Shown here: positions 1 to 10,084 of the stretch, piece by piece | How the letters are laid out: every line of letters begins with the position of its first letter | Position numbering within the stretch: position 1 is the first letter of the stretch | Assembly: GCA_020466095.1 (NCBI GenBank) | Contig: CM035808.1 | Span: 73,711,188 to 73,775,187 of the forward strand | DNA length: 64,000 nt | Source: Chlorops oryzae | Taxonomy: Eukaryota; Arthropoda; Insecta; Diptera; Chloropidae | Direction: 5' to 3' | Made by a program: the position numbers and the translations under genes | Notes under the pieces: generated by a model | Told to the model about the DNA's origin: nothing | The model's database searches: none | What the model saw: only the letters and a program-made list of their open reading frames with translations

Positions 1-2
1 AA

Positions 3-131
3 GGGCCGTACAATATAACGGCACTGCCAACTCCAGTTAATGTGAAATTGTCAATTAAAGGAAAAGAAAAAACATTTCACACCAACCTAATTAAACCACA
101 GTTCACAAAAGTCAGCAAAACGAGGCAATAA
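3..131 (+). pseudogene. Pol integrase C-terminal tail (partial, cut by window edge)
   Basis: Frame 3 is open from the window edge to a TAA at 129-131. The 42 residues begin GPYNI, continue with a NVKLSIKG stretch and end HTNLIKPQ followed by a basic tail. This is the pattern of the small beta-barrel end of gypsy-type integrases (GP[YF]-x-I ... V-x-I-x-G ... H-x-N-x-[IL]-KP). It shows that pol runs into the window on the + strand and stops 165 nt before the next ORF. Identification rests on the motif pattern only; whether the rest of pol is intact cannot be seen. Confidence 0.65.
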
Positions 132-295
132 CTTACAACGTATTTCAACACAAAAAAAAAAAAAAAAAACAAGAAAGAATGAAAGCAACTTATTATTAAA
201 GTGATCATCAAAAAATGAAAGTAAAGGTCTTTTCGATAAAAGACAATCGCACATAAGTTGAAGACGCGTCAACAAACGAGCAACGCAAATATTCA

Positions 296-1159
296 ATGGC
301 AGCCAAAAACGGAAAAATAAGAAAAATAGATTGGACGGCGCTAACGGACATTACCGAAACAAATTGGTTAAATGACGACCATATAAACGCACTCCTGTCG
401 TGGGTGATCACTAAGAGCGTCAAGAAAGAAATCCATGTGCTAGACACCCATTTCTATACATGCACGGAGAAGATGGAAGAGTACCCAGATCAAATGGCCA
501 CACGATTGAGCAGTTTTTTGAAGAGGACTAGCATTTTTTACTACAAATCAGTCATGATCCCTATCCACACTCAAAATCATTGGATGCTGGCAGTAATCAC
601 TTGGCCAACAATTTACATTTTCGATTCACTACGTCCCCACGATGCCACTAGAATAGCGAGAAACATTACAGGAGCAGTCCAATGGGAAGCCAGATGCAGA
701 TTTCCGGAGGATAAAGTAATATATAACGAAGAGACAATGCCACTGATATACCCAGATTGCAGCCAACAAACTAATTTGAACAACTGCGGGATATACGTTC
801 TTCGTTTCGCGGAAAAGTATAGAGAACTTGTGGACTTCAACAAGCCTTTTTTACCTCGGGACGTGTTTGTGGCAGAAAGTATGCTGACAAGAGTTTTTTT
901 AAGCAAATTAATAGACCAGCAGAGGTTAGCTATAACTGGCGGAGCAGGAGATGCCCAAAAACTGTCAAAGCTGCAGAAAGAAACAGAGGCCGACAGGGAG
1001 CAACTGCAACAGAAAATGAACGAACTTAGGCAAAAATACGAACCAAGAAAATCAAGAAAATTTAAAATGAAAATTAATAATAGAATATACATAGTTTCGA
1101 TTAATAGGACTGGCAAAACCTGCAATAAACTGTGGAAAGGTGCAATGCATTATAATTAA
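296..1159 (+). CDS. Ulp1/SENP-like (C48) cysteine protease, carried by gypsy element
   Basis: This is an uninterrupted 287-residue ORF with a true ATG at 296. A WLNDDHIN segment (residues 24-31) matches the start of Ulp1 domains. The catalytic set is in order and correctly spaced: His95 in QNHWML, Asp110 in IFDSL, Gln158 and Cys164 in QTNLNNCGIYV, with Gln six residues before Cys as in Ulp1. The C-terminal third is charged and probably coiled coil (about residues 215-245), ending in a basic tail. Family members are SUMO/Nedd8-type isopeptidases; Ulp1-like proteases are also found in several DNA transposon groups. Here it sits 165 nt after pol and 180 nt before the env remnant. Function in the element (polyprotein cleavage or removal of host SUMO) is inference. 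The open frame beside a broken env suggests either recent decay or selection. Confidence 0.8.
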   Translation: MAAKNGKIRKIDWTALTDITETNWLNDDHINALLSWVITKSVKKEIHVLDTHFYTCTEKMEEYPDQMATRLSSFLKRTSIFYYKSVMIPIHTQNHWMLAVITWPTIYIFDSLRPHDATRIARNITGAVQWEARCRFPEDKVIYNEETMPLIYPDCSQQTNLNNCGIYVLRFAEKYRELVDFNKPFLPRDVFVAESMLTRVFLSKLIDQQRLAITGGAGDAQKLSKLQKETEADREQLQQKMNELRQKYEPRKSRKFKMKINNRIYIVSINRTGKTCNKLWKGAMHYN

Positions 1160-1340
1160 AAAAAAAATATATAAAAAAAATTAAAAAAAATTTAAAAAAA
1201 ATAAATAAATAAATCAAAGTTCAATTTTGTCAAGTATACGAGTAAATTAAGAATATTTTGTAAGAAACATAAATTTTTTTTCGTAACTTGAACATTTAAT
1301 AAATCAAACTTTTCAGGAGAAAATTATTTGTATATTTCTG

Positions 1341-2697
1341 ATGTGGACAGCAGTGGAGGGGTACCTACAATTAATACCCATTAGCGAACAAATGGGATAT
1401 GTGCAAATCCACATGCGTGACACCGATATAATTCAGGATGTGCACACGGTACTACATATTATCCATCCCCACGAGATAACGAAGTTAAAAGACTCCATAG
1501 AAGATAATATAAATTCCATGGAGATCGCCAATAATGGCATTCTAGCAACAGAAATTAAAACAATTCGCTCTAAACTAAGATCGATAACTCCAATATCACA
1601 CGAACGAAATCGTCGCGGCTTAATTAATGCGGTAGGGAGAGCCTCCAATTGGTTGTTTGGAGTAATGGATGACAGCGACAGGAAGGAAATTTTAAAGCAT
1701 CTACAGGTGGCAGATATGAATAGCCACAACGCTATTAAGGGGCTAAATGCAAATATCTATAAATGACTATTTCAACGAAACGATCTCAATAATAAAGGAT
1801 GCCGTGGAAAAGGATAGAGCATCCATGAACACACTTTTCGCAAGCATGACATTGGGAAATAAAGAAGTATTGAAAAGCTTGCGATACCACGACCAAATGT
1901 TGAAATTAAAAAGCATAGACGAAAAAGTAAACATTATACAGGACAGCATTTCATCGGCAAAAAATGGGATAGTACACCCAAACATTCTGACAACAGAAGA
2001 GGTGGAAAATTTTAAAGTGGACTTCTATAAAACAAAGTAAATTAGAGTTGGTATGCTATCATATGCAAACAACGCAATAATTATAGCTATCAAAATCCCG
2101 AAAACTTTCATCAAAGTCGAGGTGAAATTAATAATGCCAATGCCAACAAACAGCACTTACAGGTAATCGAAAAAAAAAAGTGAATGGGTAACCACAATCG
2201 ATAGATTACATACACTTTCAGAGAAAATGCAATTTTAAATAATTGGAACAAAGCAACCATTGCGTCTTCCAAACAAATGCAAAATGGAATTCAACAATGA
2301 AACTTCAGTTCATAATATAGATGATGGAACGCTCATAATAAAAAATGCGATGCAAGAAGAAATAATGCAGAACTGCGACAAAAGGACACTGATTGTTGAT
2401 AAGAATGCATTATTGTCATTTTCAAACTGCATAGTGCAGATTGGCAATCAAAATTTCACCAATGAACGAACGATAATGGAAGATAAATACTTTTACCCTG
2501 AAACACAAAACGTGACAACACGATTCGACGAAATCCTAACTCTTGGCGACATTCACACAAAAAGTTTTAGAAACAGAAAATTAATCGAGGAATTAACCAT
2601 GCACAGAAACATCTCATACGGAATAAGCAGCACAGTGCTACTTTTAGCCTTAGCTGGGGTGTGCCTGAGTACGGTTGCTTACGGAAAAGAAAATTAA
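1341..2697 (+). pseudogene. errantivirus-type env (baculovirus F-like), frameshifted
   Basis: Three + strand pieces in changing frames (1341-1766, 1747-2040, 2260-2697) make a broken env. The first contains an RNRR furin-type site (about 1606-1617) followed at once by a glycine-led hydrophobic segment ending in LFG and a DDSDR stretch, the hallmark of the F-type fusion protein of gypsy elements. The second is a helical stretch. The third carries N-glycosylation sites, spaced cysteines and a membrane anchor near 2610-2680 with a short cytoplasmic tail. The frame changes near 1750-1765, and stops lie between 2040 and 2260. The ATG at 1341 is probably not the original start, because env of these elements is usually made from a spliced mRNA. 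Non-functional as it stands. Confidence 0.75.
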
Positions 2698-3140
2698 AGG
2701 TGGGAACAAAATAAAAATCCACGAATCGATGCCAACAAAACTTCATTCACAAAAGAGACAGAAGGTCGGGGAGGCAGTAGACCAAGCCAAATACCACCAC
2801 CACCACCACCTCCCCAGACAAGACCTTCACAAAGAAGGGAGAGTATCCGAACACTTGTCAGACGATTCCAAGAACAAGAAGAGAGTTCCTCGAAAGTCTG
2901 AATAGCATTGAAAAAAAAAAAGAAAAAACGACGACACTAATAAGCAACAACATTTCCATTTTACAAGAATGAACACAGACGCTCATGCGCCGAGAGTTAG
3001 TAAGAGCTTAAGCCTTAATATTAAGACATTTATACCTTTTACATCAACGCAAGTACCACCATGGATCGCTCCGTATAAGATAACGTTATCCGTATTATTA
3101 TCGAAAACGCCTAAGAAAACATTTAAATGAAAATTTTGTG

Positions 3141-3153
3141 AAAAAAAAAGGGG
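3141..3153 (+). other. polypurine tract of the gypsy element
   Basis: Nine A residues followed by GGGG, about 440 nt after the env stop. This is where a plus-strand primer should lie just before a 3' LTR. The LTR would begin at about 3154 (TATTGG...); its exact first base is not proven. Confidence 0.5.
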
Positions 3154-3700
3154 TATTGGAACAACTCACCCGAAGGGGACAGATGCCCCCTTTACGATGA
3201 CACTGTCACGTTCTCTTCGAGAGAGGTAACTCAGACACTCTATTTATGAAAAACAACAAAACAAACAAAAAACAAAAAAAAAATTTTTTCAAAATAAAAA
3301 ATAACTACATACTTTATGGTCACACTCACCAGAAAGAACGCTGGCAACCAAATAAGATGAAAACCCCGCTGGGAACTCACCCACGTGATCGTCTGGAAAG
3401 CGTTACTAGTTCCAGACAGAACCCGTGGACGCGAACTCCGGTTGGGTGGAAAACGTATTTACAATCACACATTAACTTTCACACGACATGTTGTACAGCC
3501 CAAAGGTAAATCGATCACGCAATTGTCTGGAAAAATCATACGAAACACAACCAAACTGCGTAACACTATCTCCGTTTGGGTGAAAAGCATCAACTGCAAG
3601 AAAGATAAGTACTTTATACTAACAAAAACTTTTGTACTAACAAAACAAATCACTACAAATACACTCCACCATCAACCAGAACTTTTTTGAACACATCAGA
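3154..3700 (+). repeat. putative 3' LTR / flank of gypsy element
   Basis: This follows the polypurine tract. It has two weakly related halves, each with a 'gtctggaaa' block followed by a '(g)tttgggtg(g)aaa' block (near 3390-3450 and 3525-3590). No partner LTR is in the window to define the ends. The ORFs here are short and resemble nothing known to me. Confidence 0.35.
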
Positions 3701-4030
3701 AGATATCAAACGAGAAAACTCAGAGGATGAGGTGTACACGAACAAATCTGCCATGCAGCACAGTAATAACTGAAATCAAAAATTCCTAAAGCCCATTTCG
3801 GTAATAACTTGATGCACCGTCATCACAAATTAACGCGAGAAATCAACAGCCGCAAGTAACACATTTTGGTATGTTGTCTTCTCTTCTGGCGATAGAAAGG
3901 CAAACACAGTGGGACGAATTGCGATTCATATACAAACATTTTATATATTAAACATATAAAAAAAAAAATTCTCTTTTCGTTAATATATATTAAAAAAAAG
4001 AGAACAAAAAACCCTTTTTTTTGCCGATAT
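3701..4030. other. AT-rich stretch, nothing recognised
   Basis: No open frame with recognisable content and no clear repeat. The DNA is AT-rich with short homopolymers. Confidence 0.4.
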
Positions 4031-5300
4031 AAAAGTATTTGCATGAATGTAATATACATGCACATATTTTAACTATCAATCATCGAAGTATCTCAAACAT
4101 ACAGTAGAAGCATTCGGAAGCACAACTGACGCATTCCAATAAAGTCGATAAACGACCAATTAATTTTGCAAGAAATATTTGCATGTATGCGAAATGCAGG
4201 CATCCACATACATATTTATAAAAGCAAATGTGCACATACTTCTTGATGAAAAACCAAAAAAAAAATAAGTAAATCGAATAGTATATGCACACTTATATTT
4301 ACAGATCCAAAAGTATTTGCATGGATGGCAAATATATACATGCACATACTCCAGAGATGACGACATAAGTACCTACATATATCTGAAGTTTTTTTTTTAC
4401 GCGATCAAAATTTAACAAAAAGAAATGCACACAGATATGTTTTGTCCGTTTGTGAGATTTAAGCTACCTTGAAAGCGCTGTGCATTTAAAAAAATACATA
4501 TGTACATTCATCATATCATCAAGATCAGTGCCGGCCAAGGAAGCAAGCTAGAAGCAAAAAGAGCGTAAGCACTCGCATGTGCACAAAATTGCTCTCAAAT
4601 GAGAAGCAAAGCTGAGAGCCAAAAAATCGTTCAGTCGAGTGGAAAACGTCAAGCGAGACGGAGCTGCGTCGGATGAAGCTAGATGAGAACGTAAATTTTT
4701 TCAGCCTTGATACACTTTGAAGAAAATGAATTTTTTATAGTTCAGGAATTTTTTCATCGTGTTTTTAACATTCAGTTATTTTTATTATATAATATATATA
4801 AATTCAGCACATCATTGATTTGCACAATAGTTCTCTGCTCTGCACTGTAAATTTTCAAGATAAAAGAGCTCAAGATGATCTGAAAAGGCTCCGAATTGAC
4901 CCATCCCTACCTCTTGGACGAGGCGTCGAGTTTTTGCGACATATCGATCCAGGGACATACCCAGTTCTAAAGAACAAAATTTTTCGGCTCTAAGAAAAAT
5001 GTATGCAATTTTGTATGAAAACATCCACAACTGTTTCTCGCTGTGTAATGTGCACGCGCACAAATGCAATTAGTAATTGTAGTGGTGGCCGGTACTGATC
5101 AAGATCCATCCACAAAATTTTTTTATATAAGTTTTTAAACCTTAAACTTTTTAAGAGGGGGAACGGGTCTATTATGGTCTAATATTATTACAAATTGAAA
5201 AAAAACATGAATTTCCCTATTGTCTATACCTAAAATGAGAAAAGTATTTGCATGGATGGTCGTTCATGCATGCACATGCTTACAATTTAAGACGTAAATA
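4031..5300 (+). repeat. four dispersed units carrying an ATTTGCAT octamer
   Basis: The block 'agtatttgcatg.atg' followed within about 10-20 nt by 'a.acatgcacata' occurs near 4035, 4175 (degenerate), 4313 and 5244. Each holds the palindrome-flanked octamer ATTTGCAT at 4037-4044, 4177-4184, 4315-4322 and 5246-5253. The last unit is separated from the others by the MITE at 4526-5097, so the array predates that insertion. The octamer is the reverse complement of the classical POU-domain site ATGCAAAT; any regulatory meaning is inference. The array also has (cata)n microsatellite drift. Confidence 0.6.
4526..5097. mobile_element. hAT-type MITE, 572 bp
   Basis: The ends are CAGTGCCGGCCA and TGGCCGGTACTG, imperfect inverted repeats of the hAT CAGTG type. 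The 8 bp ATCAAGAT occur on both sides (4518-4525 and 5098-5105) as a perfect target-site duplication, the hAT length. There is no transposase ORF inside, so it is non-autonomous. Confidence 0.92.
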
Positions 5301-5353
5301 TATCAAATGTTAAGAGCTTATGTCGCACGATCAAAGTCGAATGATCAAGTGAA

Positions 5354-5455
5354 GTTAATAAGCAAGCATATAGCAAGCTTCATTCGCATTCAAAACCATA
5401 CAATCATGCATACATACATATAGCAAGCTTCATCCAAACTCATTCAAACTCAGAA
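5354..5455. repeat. short direct repeat around 'atagcaagcttcat'
   Basis: The motif CATATAGCAAGCTTCAT occurs twice about 55 bp apart with CATTCAAA-type filler after each copy. The intervening DNA is cata-rich. Probably part of the same repeat array as the octamer units. Confidence 0.5.
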
Positions 5456-5459
5456 CATA

Positions 5460-5900
5460 AAATCACACATGGCTCCCAAATATGAAAACTAAGGGCTCAT
5501 TTACACTTTTGACGTTTAACATCAGATTGACTGAAAATTTTATAATAATATCTCGATTCAAAAAACAATTTTGACGTAAAAATTCTTACGATTGTTTTGA
5601 AATAGATTTGACAAATGTATAAATTGCCCCCTAAAATAAAAAAAAAAAATTAAAAAATAAAAAATAAAAATATATGCAGGAATGTCTAAACTAAGAATTT
5701 CGAGAAGCTTTAAAGTATATAGTAAAATCATTAGAAAATATAATTTTGCTTCAACCTAAAAACTGACTGAAATATATGTTTAAAATGTAATACAGAGAGA
5801 ATACAAATGAATAGATAAAAGAAATTTTTAAACTAAGAATAAATTTTTTGACTGTAATAGTAACTTTTTAAATAGTAGAGTTAAGAAATATCAGTTTAAG
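5460..5900. other. AT-rich stretch, nothing recognised
   Basis: No coding pattern. It contains an A-rich microsatellite-like tract around 5635-5670. Confidence 0.4.
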
Positions 5901-6292
5901 GCTTTTATTCAACACGGAGACCACACACCATGAAACGAAAAGATGTGGATGACCAGAAAGCGGCATATCCCACACCAAACAACAACACGGCAGCACAACA
6001 ACAGCGCGAGAGACCAATGAAACTCGCAATACAACACCAGACACTTCAAATAGCAGTACAACAACTATGGTATAATCAAGAAGCAGCACGTCAACCACAC
6101 CAATTTCAGCTACTATAGCATAACCGATGACATTGCCGGGTCTACAAACTACGGCGGAATTAACTAAATTTCAACGCAGCCATGCAGCAAGCACCTTAAC
6201 TCGAAAAGTCGTTTCACCACACGGAGGTCACAACAAGATATGACTTGATGAAAAGTCGCGATGCTCGTGACTTTGCGGAAGGAGGGGAGGAA
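5901..6292 (+). pseudogene. 3' internal end of an LTR retrotransposon with PPT
   Basis: A glutamine/asparagine-rich open stretch (5930-6118) precedes a purine run GGAAGGAGGGGAGGAA (6277-6292) that abuts the LTR start at 6293. Position and composition fit the 3' end of a retrotransposon and its polypurine tract. No conserved domain is visible, so the element family is not assigned. Confidence 0.5.
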
Positions 6293-6964
6293 TGTTGTGT
6301 GTCACAACCGCACAAACAGTTCTTATACCTTATTTCGATATGCGATAAAGTACAACAACGAAAACACCAGCGTTCAGAATCAATAAAACATCAACGCTGG
6401 CGTAAACAATCAAAGTTAATGATCGCAAATATTAAGAACATCAGACGATTGGATCGGGCGAGCAAGACGAAATGGCCGAAACAGCTAGTCAGCAATTATG
6501 TCGCATAAGCTAGGCACAAGAAGTTCATCGTCTTAAATACTGACCTGCTGCAATAATAATAACAACAACAACACGTAGCAGGCGAAGATATATCGGCCTG
6601 ATATATTGGGAACGCGCAACAACAACAATCGAGATGACCCAGAAGAGTGTCGCAACAACCAATATTGCTAGAACAGCAATATCTCTTTATTTAAACTGAG
6701 ATTCGTGCACTGGAAGAGGACTACGATCAGAACCGTGAACCGAAGTATTCAGTAGATCTCAACTTTAACGCACCTACTCACGAGCCAGGACGTTGAAGTG
6801 TGGATCTCCGTGTTAGCTAGGGAATAGCTCAGTTAAGTTAGTTAGCATAAGAATTTAATGTTTATGTTTTAAAATAAATAAATAAAAGCTATATTAAACA
6901 TTAAATGGTTTCGAGTAATTCCGTGCGTTAATCTACTTAGACGCGCTCCCTAGACGACACAACA
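6293..6964 (+). repeat. long terminal repeat, 672 bp
   Basis: It begins TGTTGTGT and ends ACACAACA, a perfect 8-bp inverted terminal pair of the TG..CA type. It is preceded by a polypurine tract and followed after 3 nt by a tRNA-like primer-binding site. An A/T-rich region with AATAAA-like signals lies near 6870-6895, and a run of caa/aac microsatellite lies in the middle (6550-6640). Confidence 0.82.
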
Positions 6965-6967
6965 TTT

Positions 6968-6985
6968 ATGGCGCAGCCGGTAAGA
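6968..6985 (+). other. primer-binding site (TGGCGCAGCCGGTAAGAT)
   Basis: It lies 3 nt after the LTR. It closely resembles the TGGCGCAGTCGGTAGG-type primer-binding site known from fly gypsy-group elements (17.6/297). Only a few bases of the leader remain before an unrelated MITE begins. Confidence 0.75.
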
Positions 6986-6989
6986 TGAT

Positions 6990-7143
6990 ATAACACACCT
7001 CTCATGTTTATCGCGAATAGTGTCACTATTCACATATAACTTTCGTCAATAAACTATTCGTGAATAAGACCGTTTATGCGGTAAACTTCGATATTTGCGA
7101 TATTCTTATTCACGAATAAGGCGTACGTATAAACGTAGTGATA
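6990..7143 (+). mobile_element. small palindromic MITE, copy 1 ('cgaatag' family)
   Basis: It shares 'gtttatcgcgaatag', 'attcgtgaataagaccgttt' and 'aataaggcgtacgtataaa' blocks, in the same order, with 20137-20274. Several internal palindromes are built from CTATTCG/CGAATAG. The right end ...ATAAACGTAG is the same as the end of the Harbinger transposon at 13031. Non-coding. The left end is not well defined. Confidence 0.7.
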
Positions 7144-7439
7144 CTTAAAGATGTTTAAAAGTTTCCATATAAAATCCGCAGCCCCCGGAGTACAGACGAT
7201 GATTTTAAACACGTTTTAAATCTGTACGAATTGACGGATACTCAGAAGCAAGCAAAAAGTACAAACTTAACAATTAATAAAAGCCTCGTGCATTGCTTCA
7301 CGGCCACCGCGGAGTAGCAGAATCACACCCTTTGGTAGCTTAAAAAATTATAAGTTACCTAAAATGACCTTATATAGTTGCGAAAATCTACTAATCGGAG
7401 ATATTCTGAAAACTTTCTGTCTGTTTTGTTTGTTTTGAA
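7144..7439. other. no recognised feature
   Basis: A short non-repetitive stretch with no coding pattern that I recognise. Confidence 0.35.
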
Positions 7440-7865
7440 TGCACGTATGTATGGAGGGGAAAAAAGAGCGAGAGAGAAATACTTTTGGTGAGTACCTAAG
7501 TGAAAAATGCTCATTTTGGTGGTCACCCAAGACCGTGGTGGGTACCCAAGACCGTGTTGAAAAGAGCCAAAATAGAAACGGCTCCTGAGTGACATATCGC
7601 ACCCTTGCTACTAAATCGGCACAATTCAAAATTTCGCATTTTTCGAAAATCATTCAATCTCTCTTGAAACTAAGAAGAAATAATATTTTTTTCTAAACTT
7701 ATATTACTCTCAATCGACTGCTGCATCATTCAATATAGGCGTTAATTTTCTGGGAGTTGGATTTCTTACAGAAAAATGCAATCGAACATAAAAAAATTGA
7801 TTAAAAAAATTTTGAGTTGTGCCGATTTATTAGCAAGGGTGCGATATATAGTTATATATGGTAAT
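7440..7865 (-). repeat. dispersed 'gggtacccaagaccgtg' repeat, interrupted by a MITE
   Basis: This is the reverse complement of the tandem repeats at 18165-18540: the GAGAGAAATACTTTTGGTGAG, GGTACCCAAGACCGTG and GAGCCAAAATAG blocks occur in order. The repeat is split at 7597-7844; its flanks 'gagtgacata' and 'tatatagttatatatgg' join to give the uninterrupted form seen at 18165-18200. Confidence 0.8.
7597..7844. mobile_element. 248-bp MITE with ~28-bp TIRs and TA target duplication
   Basis: The ends TCGCACCCTTGCTA... and ...TAGCAAGGGTGCGA continue inward as matching TAAATCGGCACAA / TTGTGCCGATTTA. TA flanks both sides (7595-7596, 7845-7846), and the empty sequence 'gagtgacatatatag' is found in the copies near 18190 and 18345. 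A TA duplication fits Tc1/mariner-like mobilisation, which is inference. Confidence 0.85.
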
Positions 7866-8190
7866 TTCTGAACGTATTAATTCATTGTTTTTTCGTGATA
7901 TCGTCGGAAATAAGTGTTGCCTAAAAAAGTATAATATCGCGGCCGAATCAGGAAGCCATTTTACATAAATATATGTATATTTCTTTCTCTCTACAAAGGT
8001 TATTTTACCCTTTTTTGCGAACTTCATTTTTGGTAACGCAAAATAATAATGGAATCTAACTTTTTCTCAACTAGGTCCCCTGCCGCTATTGTTTCATACA
8101 GAACTTCATTCTAAAAAAAAGTGGTGTATTTTGACCTAGCGTGGTGGAAGTGGTAGAAAGTGAAAAAAGCGGGAGATCTACCATCATATA
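7866..8190. other. no recognised feature
   Basis: Non-coding sequence between the repeat above and the Harbinger TIR. It ends with the TA (8189-8190) that flanks the transposon. Confidence 0.35.
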
Positions 8191-8228
8191 CTACGTTTAT
8201 GCATCATGTTAACCCGGATATATTCAAC
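8191..8228 (+). repeat. left TIR of Harbinger element
   Basis: A 38-bp sequence matched in reverse complement at 12994-13031. Further 'gcataaacg' motifs at about 8250 and 8350 may be transposase or Myb-protein binding sites (inference). Confidence 0.9.
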
Positions 8229-8447
8229 TCAGGTCAATTCAACCCCCTCGCATAAACGCTATTTATAACCGAGTTAGAGAATTTAATCGGGTTAAATAAA
8301 CACATTTATTTAAACTGGGTAGAAAATTCAACTCGAGTTGAAGTTTGTGCATAAACACGAGGGCTAAGGCAAATATGAAGTCAGCTGTTAATATAAATTT
8401 GAAACAATTGTTGCGAAAACGTTCTTTAAAGTGACATTGATCAGAAA

Positions 8448-9973
8448 ATGTAGAAAAAGAAAAGAATTGTGTGGCAGGATGGCGAAGTAAAAAGTTTAAT
8501 AGAAATAATTAAAGAAAAGAAAACAATGGGTTTTCTTGATGGAAAAATCAAACGGAACACAAGTGTTTTTGAAATTGTAGCCAAAGAAATGCAACGGAAG
8601 GGTTACCAAAAGAATGTTGGGCAAATTCGGGAAAAGTTTAAAAATTTGAAAAAGGATTATTTCAAAATTAAGCGCTGCAACAATAAAAGCGGCAACCAAC
8701 GTCACACGGGCCAGTATTTTGACTTACTGGATGATATATTAGGGCATCGACCATGCGCCTCCACTGTTGGTGTGGACACATCTCTTGAATTTCCTCCAGA
8801 AGATTGTAAGTCACTATGCAGTAATAGAATTCTCATATTTGATGAGCGTGTTTGGTTTTAGTTATGGAAATTGAGATGTTGGAGACATCTGATCAACAAG
8901 AATCGTTAATTTTAGAAGAGACTGGAATCGAGAAAGCGGCTACTTCCGATTTAAATGAACTTCATAACACACAAAAGTGGTCGTCGGGTACATTTGAAAA
9001 TTCAAGTATGTAATTTATTGGCTTTTATGCATAAAGATGAGATCAGACCTTTTTTTTTTAGAGTTTCGGAGCAATTGCTTAGTTCGATATGCAGGAAGAA
9101 TGATTCCCTAGACTTTTAACGTCGGTTTTTAAGCTCGATGAACTCAAGTCAGAGATCTAACTTATTTAAATGCATACAATCCATAACCATGGTCAATTTA
9201 ATCAATTTAAGTAGATAAAAGCTTATAATTAAGAGCACGCCAGATGCTCACTATTTTGAATCCGAATAAAAAAACTCCAAATCGCTTATAATATGTTGTG
9301 TCCTATGATATGTATGGAGATAATATGGATGTCGAAATCCTGACATTTCAGAACAGAATTGAAATCGCCTAGATGTTTGAAAATTTGTTCCGAAATTTTA
9401 TATAGTCCTGGGATTTCAATATGCGTCTGAATATATAAGATGTCTATTGAAATTACATCGATTTCGGGTTTCATTTGGATACCAAACATGAGGTATGCTG
9501 GAATTTTAAAATTAATTAATTGACATTATATTTTATTTTAAGAAAAAAAATCGTACCAAAAAGTAATCTCACAGTTCACCGACGAGTGGAAGAGCACCCA
9601 ACAAGACATGATAAATCAGATGAAAGCGCAAGATGAAGAATTTTTGAAATGTATGGATGTACAAATGGAACGAGAACGCGAAATTTTAAAAGAAAATCGA
9701 ACTGAAACTGCTAGAATGATGGAAAAAGACCGCCACGATATTATGGGTATGTTTAGTGCTCTTTTGGAAACATTTCAACATCAGTCACCAGTTGGGCATG
9801 AGTTATCAACGCAGCATCAATACCGAAATCGACAACATGCCACATTTTCCCCATTGACAAATGCTGCACGACAATTAACACCAATGCCAACTACTCAGAT
9901 GTTTTGGAAGTCTTCTAGGAAGAGACAACTTCGTTCCCATAAGCAATCAGATATGTACCGTTTTTATAAGTGA
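8448..9973 (+). pseudogene. Myb/SANT-like DNA-binding protein of Harbinger (3 exons)
   Basis: Exon 1 runs to 8805 and encodes a Myb/SANT-like (Myb_DNA-bind_4/MADF-like) trihelix: VWQDGEVKSLIEII..., a middle basic helix, then QIREKFKNLKKDYFKIK. Intron 1 is 8806-8861 (56 bp, GTAAGT...TTTTAG). Exon 2 is 8862-9005 and acidic. Intron 2 is about 9006-9542. Exon 3 is 9543-9973, with coiled coil (EWKSTQQDM... to about 9760) and a Gln/Thr-rich tail. In Harbinger systems this protein brings the transposase to the TIRs and into the nucleus. The only in-frame upstream ATG (8448) is followed directly by TAG (8451-8453), then KKKRIVW. This looks like a nonsense change at codon 2, unless translation starts in an unseen upstream exon. 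Confidence 0.8.
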
Positions 9974-10084
9974 AGAAACACCTTTAATTTTTTTAAACCT
10001 TTGAATAAGGACACTTATTTATTTATTTTTTTTATTTACCTTTTTTTTAGCTTGGATTGAGCATTTATTTTGTAACCAATAAAA

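Larger units (their letters stand above)
1..3700 (+). mobile_element. Ty3/gypsy (errantivirus-like) element, 3' portion
   Basis: The order is integrase C-terminus, Ulp1-like protease ORF, F-type env remnant, polypurine tract, then a presumed 3' LTR, all on the + strand. pol-env-PPT-LTR is the known order of insect env-bearing gypsy elements; the protease ORF is an addition. The 5' part (LTR, gag, most of pol) lies outside the window. The right end near 3700 is a guess: no second LTR or target-site duplication is available to fix it. env is frameshifted, so this copy is not intact. Confidence 0.75.

Noticed and set aside
2675..2905. ORF with a polyhistidine run downstream of env
   Set aside because: The run comes from a CAC microsatellite in the region before the polypurine tract. 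The start is not a convincing ATG context and there is no known domain.
4812..5069. 85-aa - strand ORF
   Set aside because: Lies wholly inside the 572-bp hAT MITE; no transposase motif.
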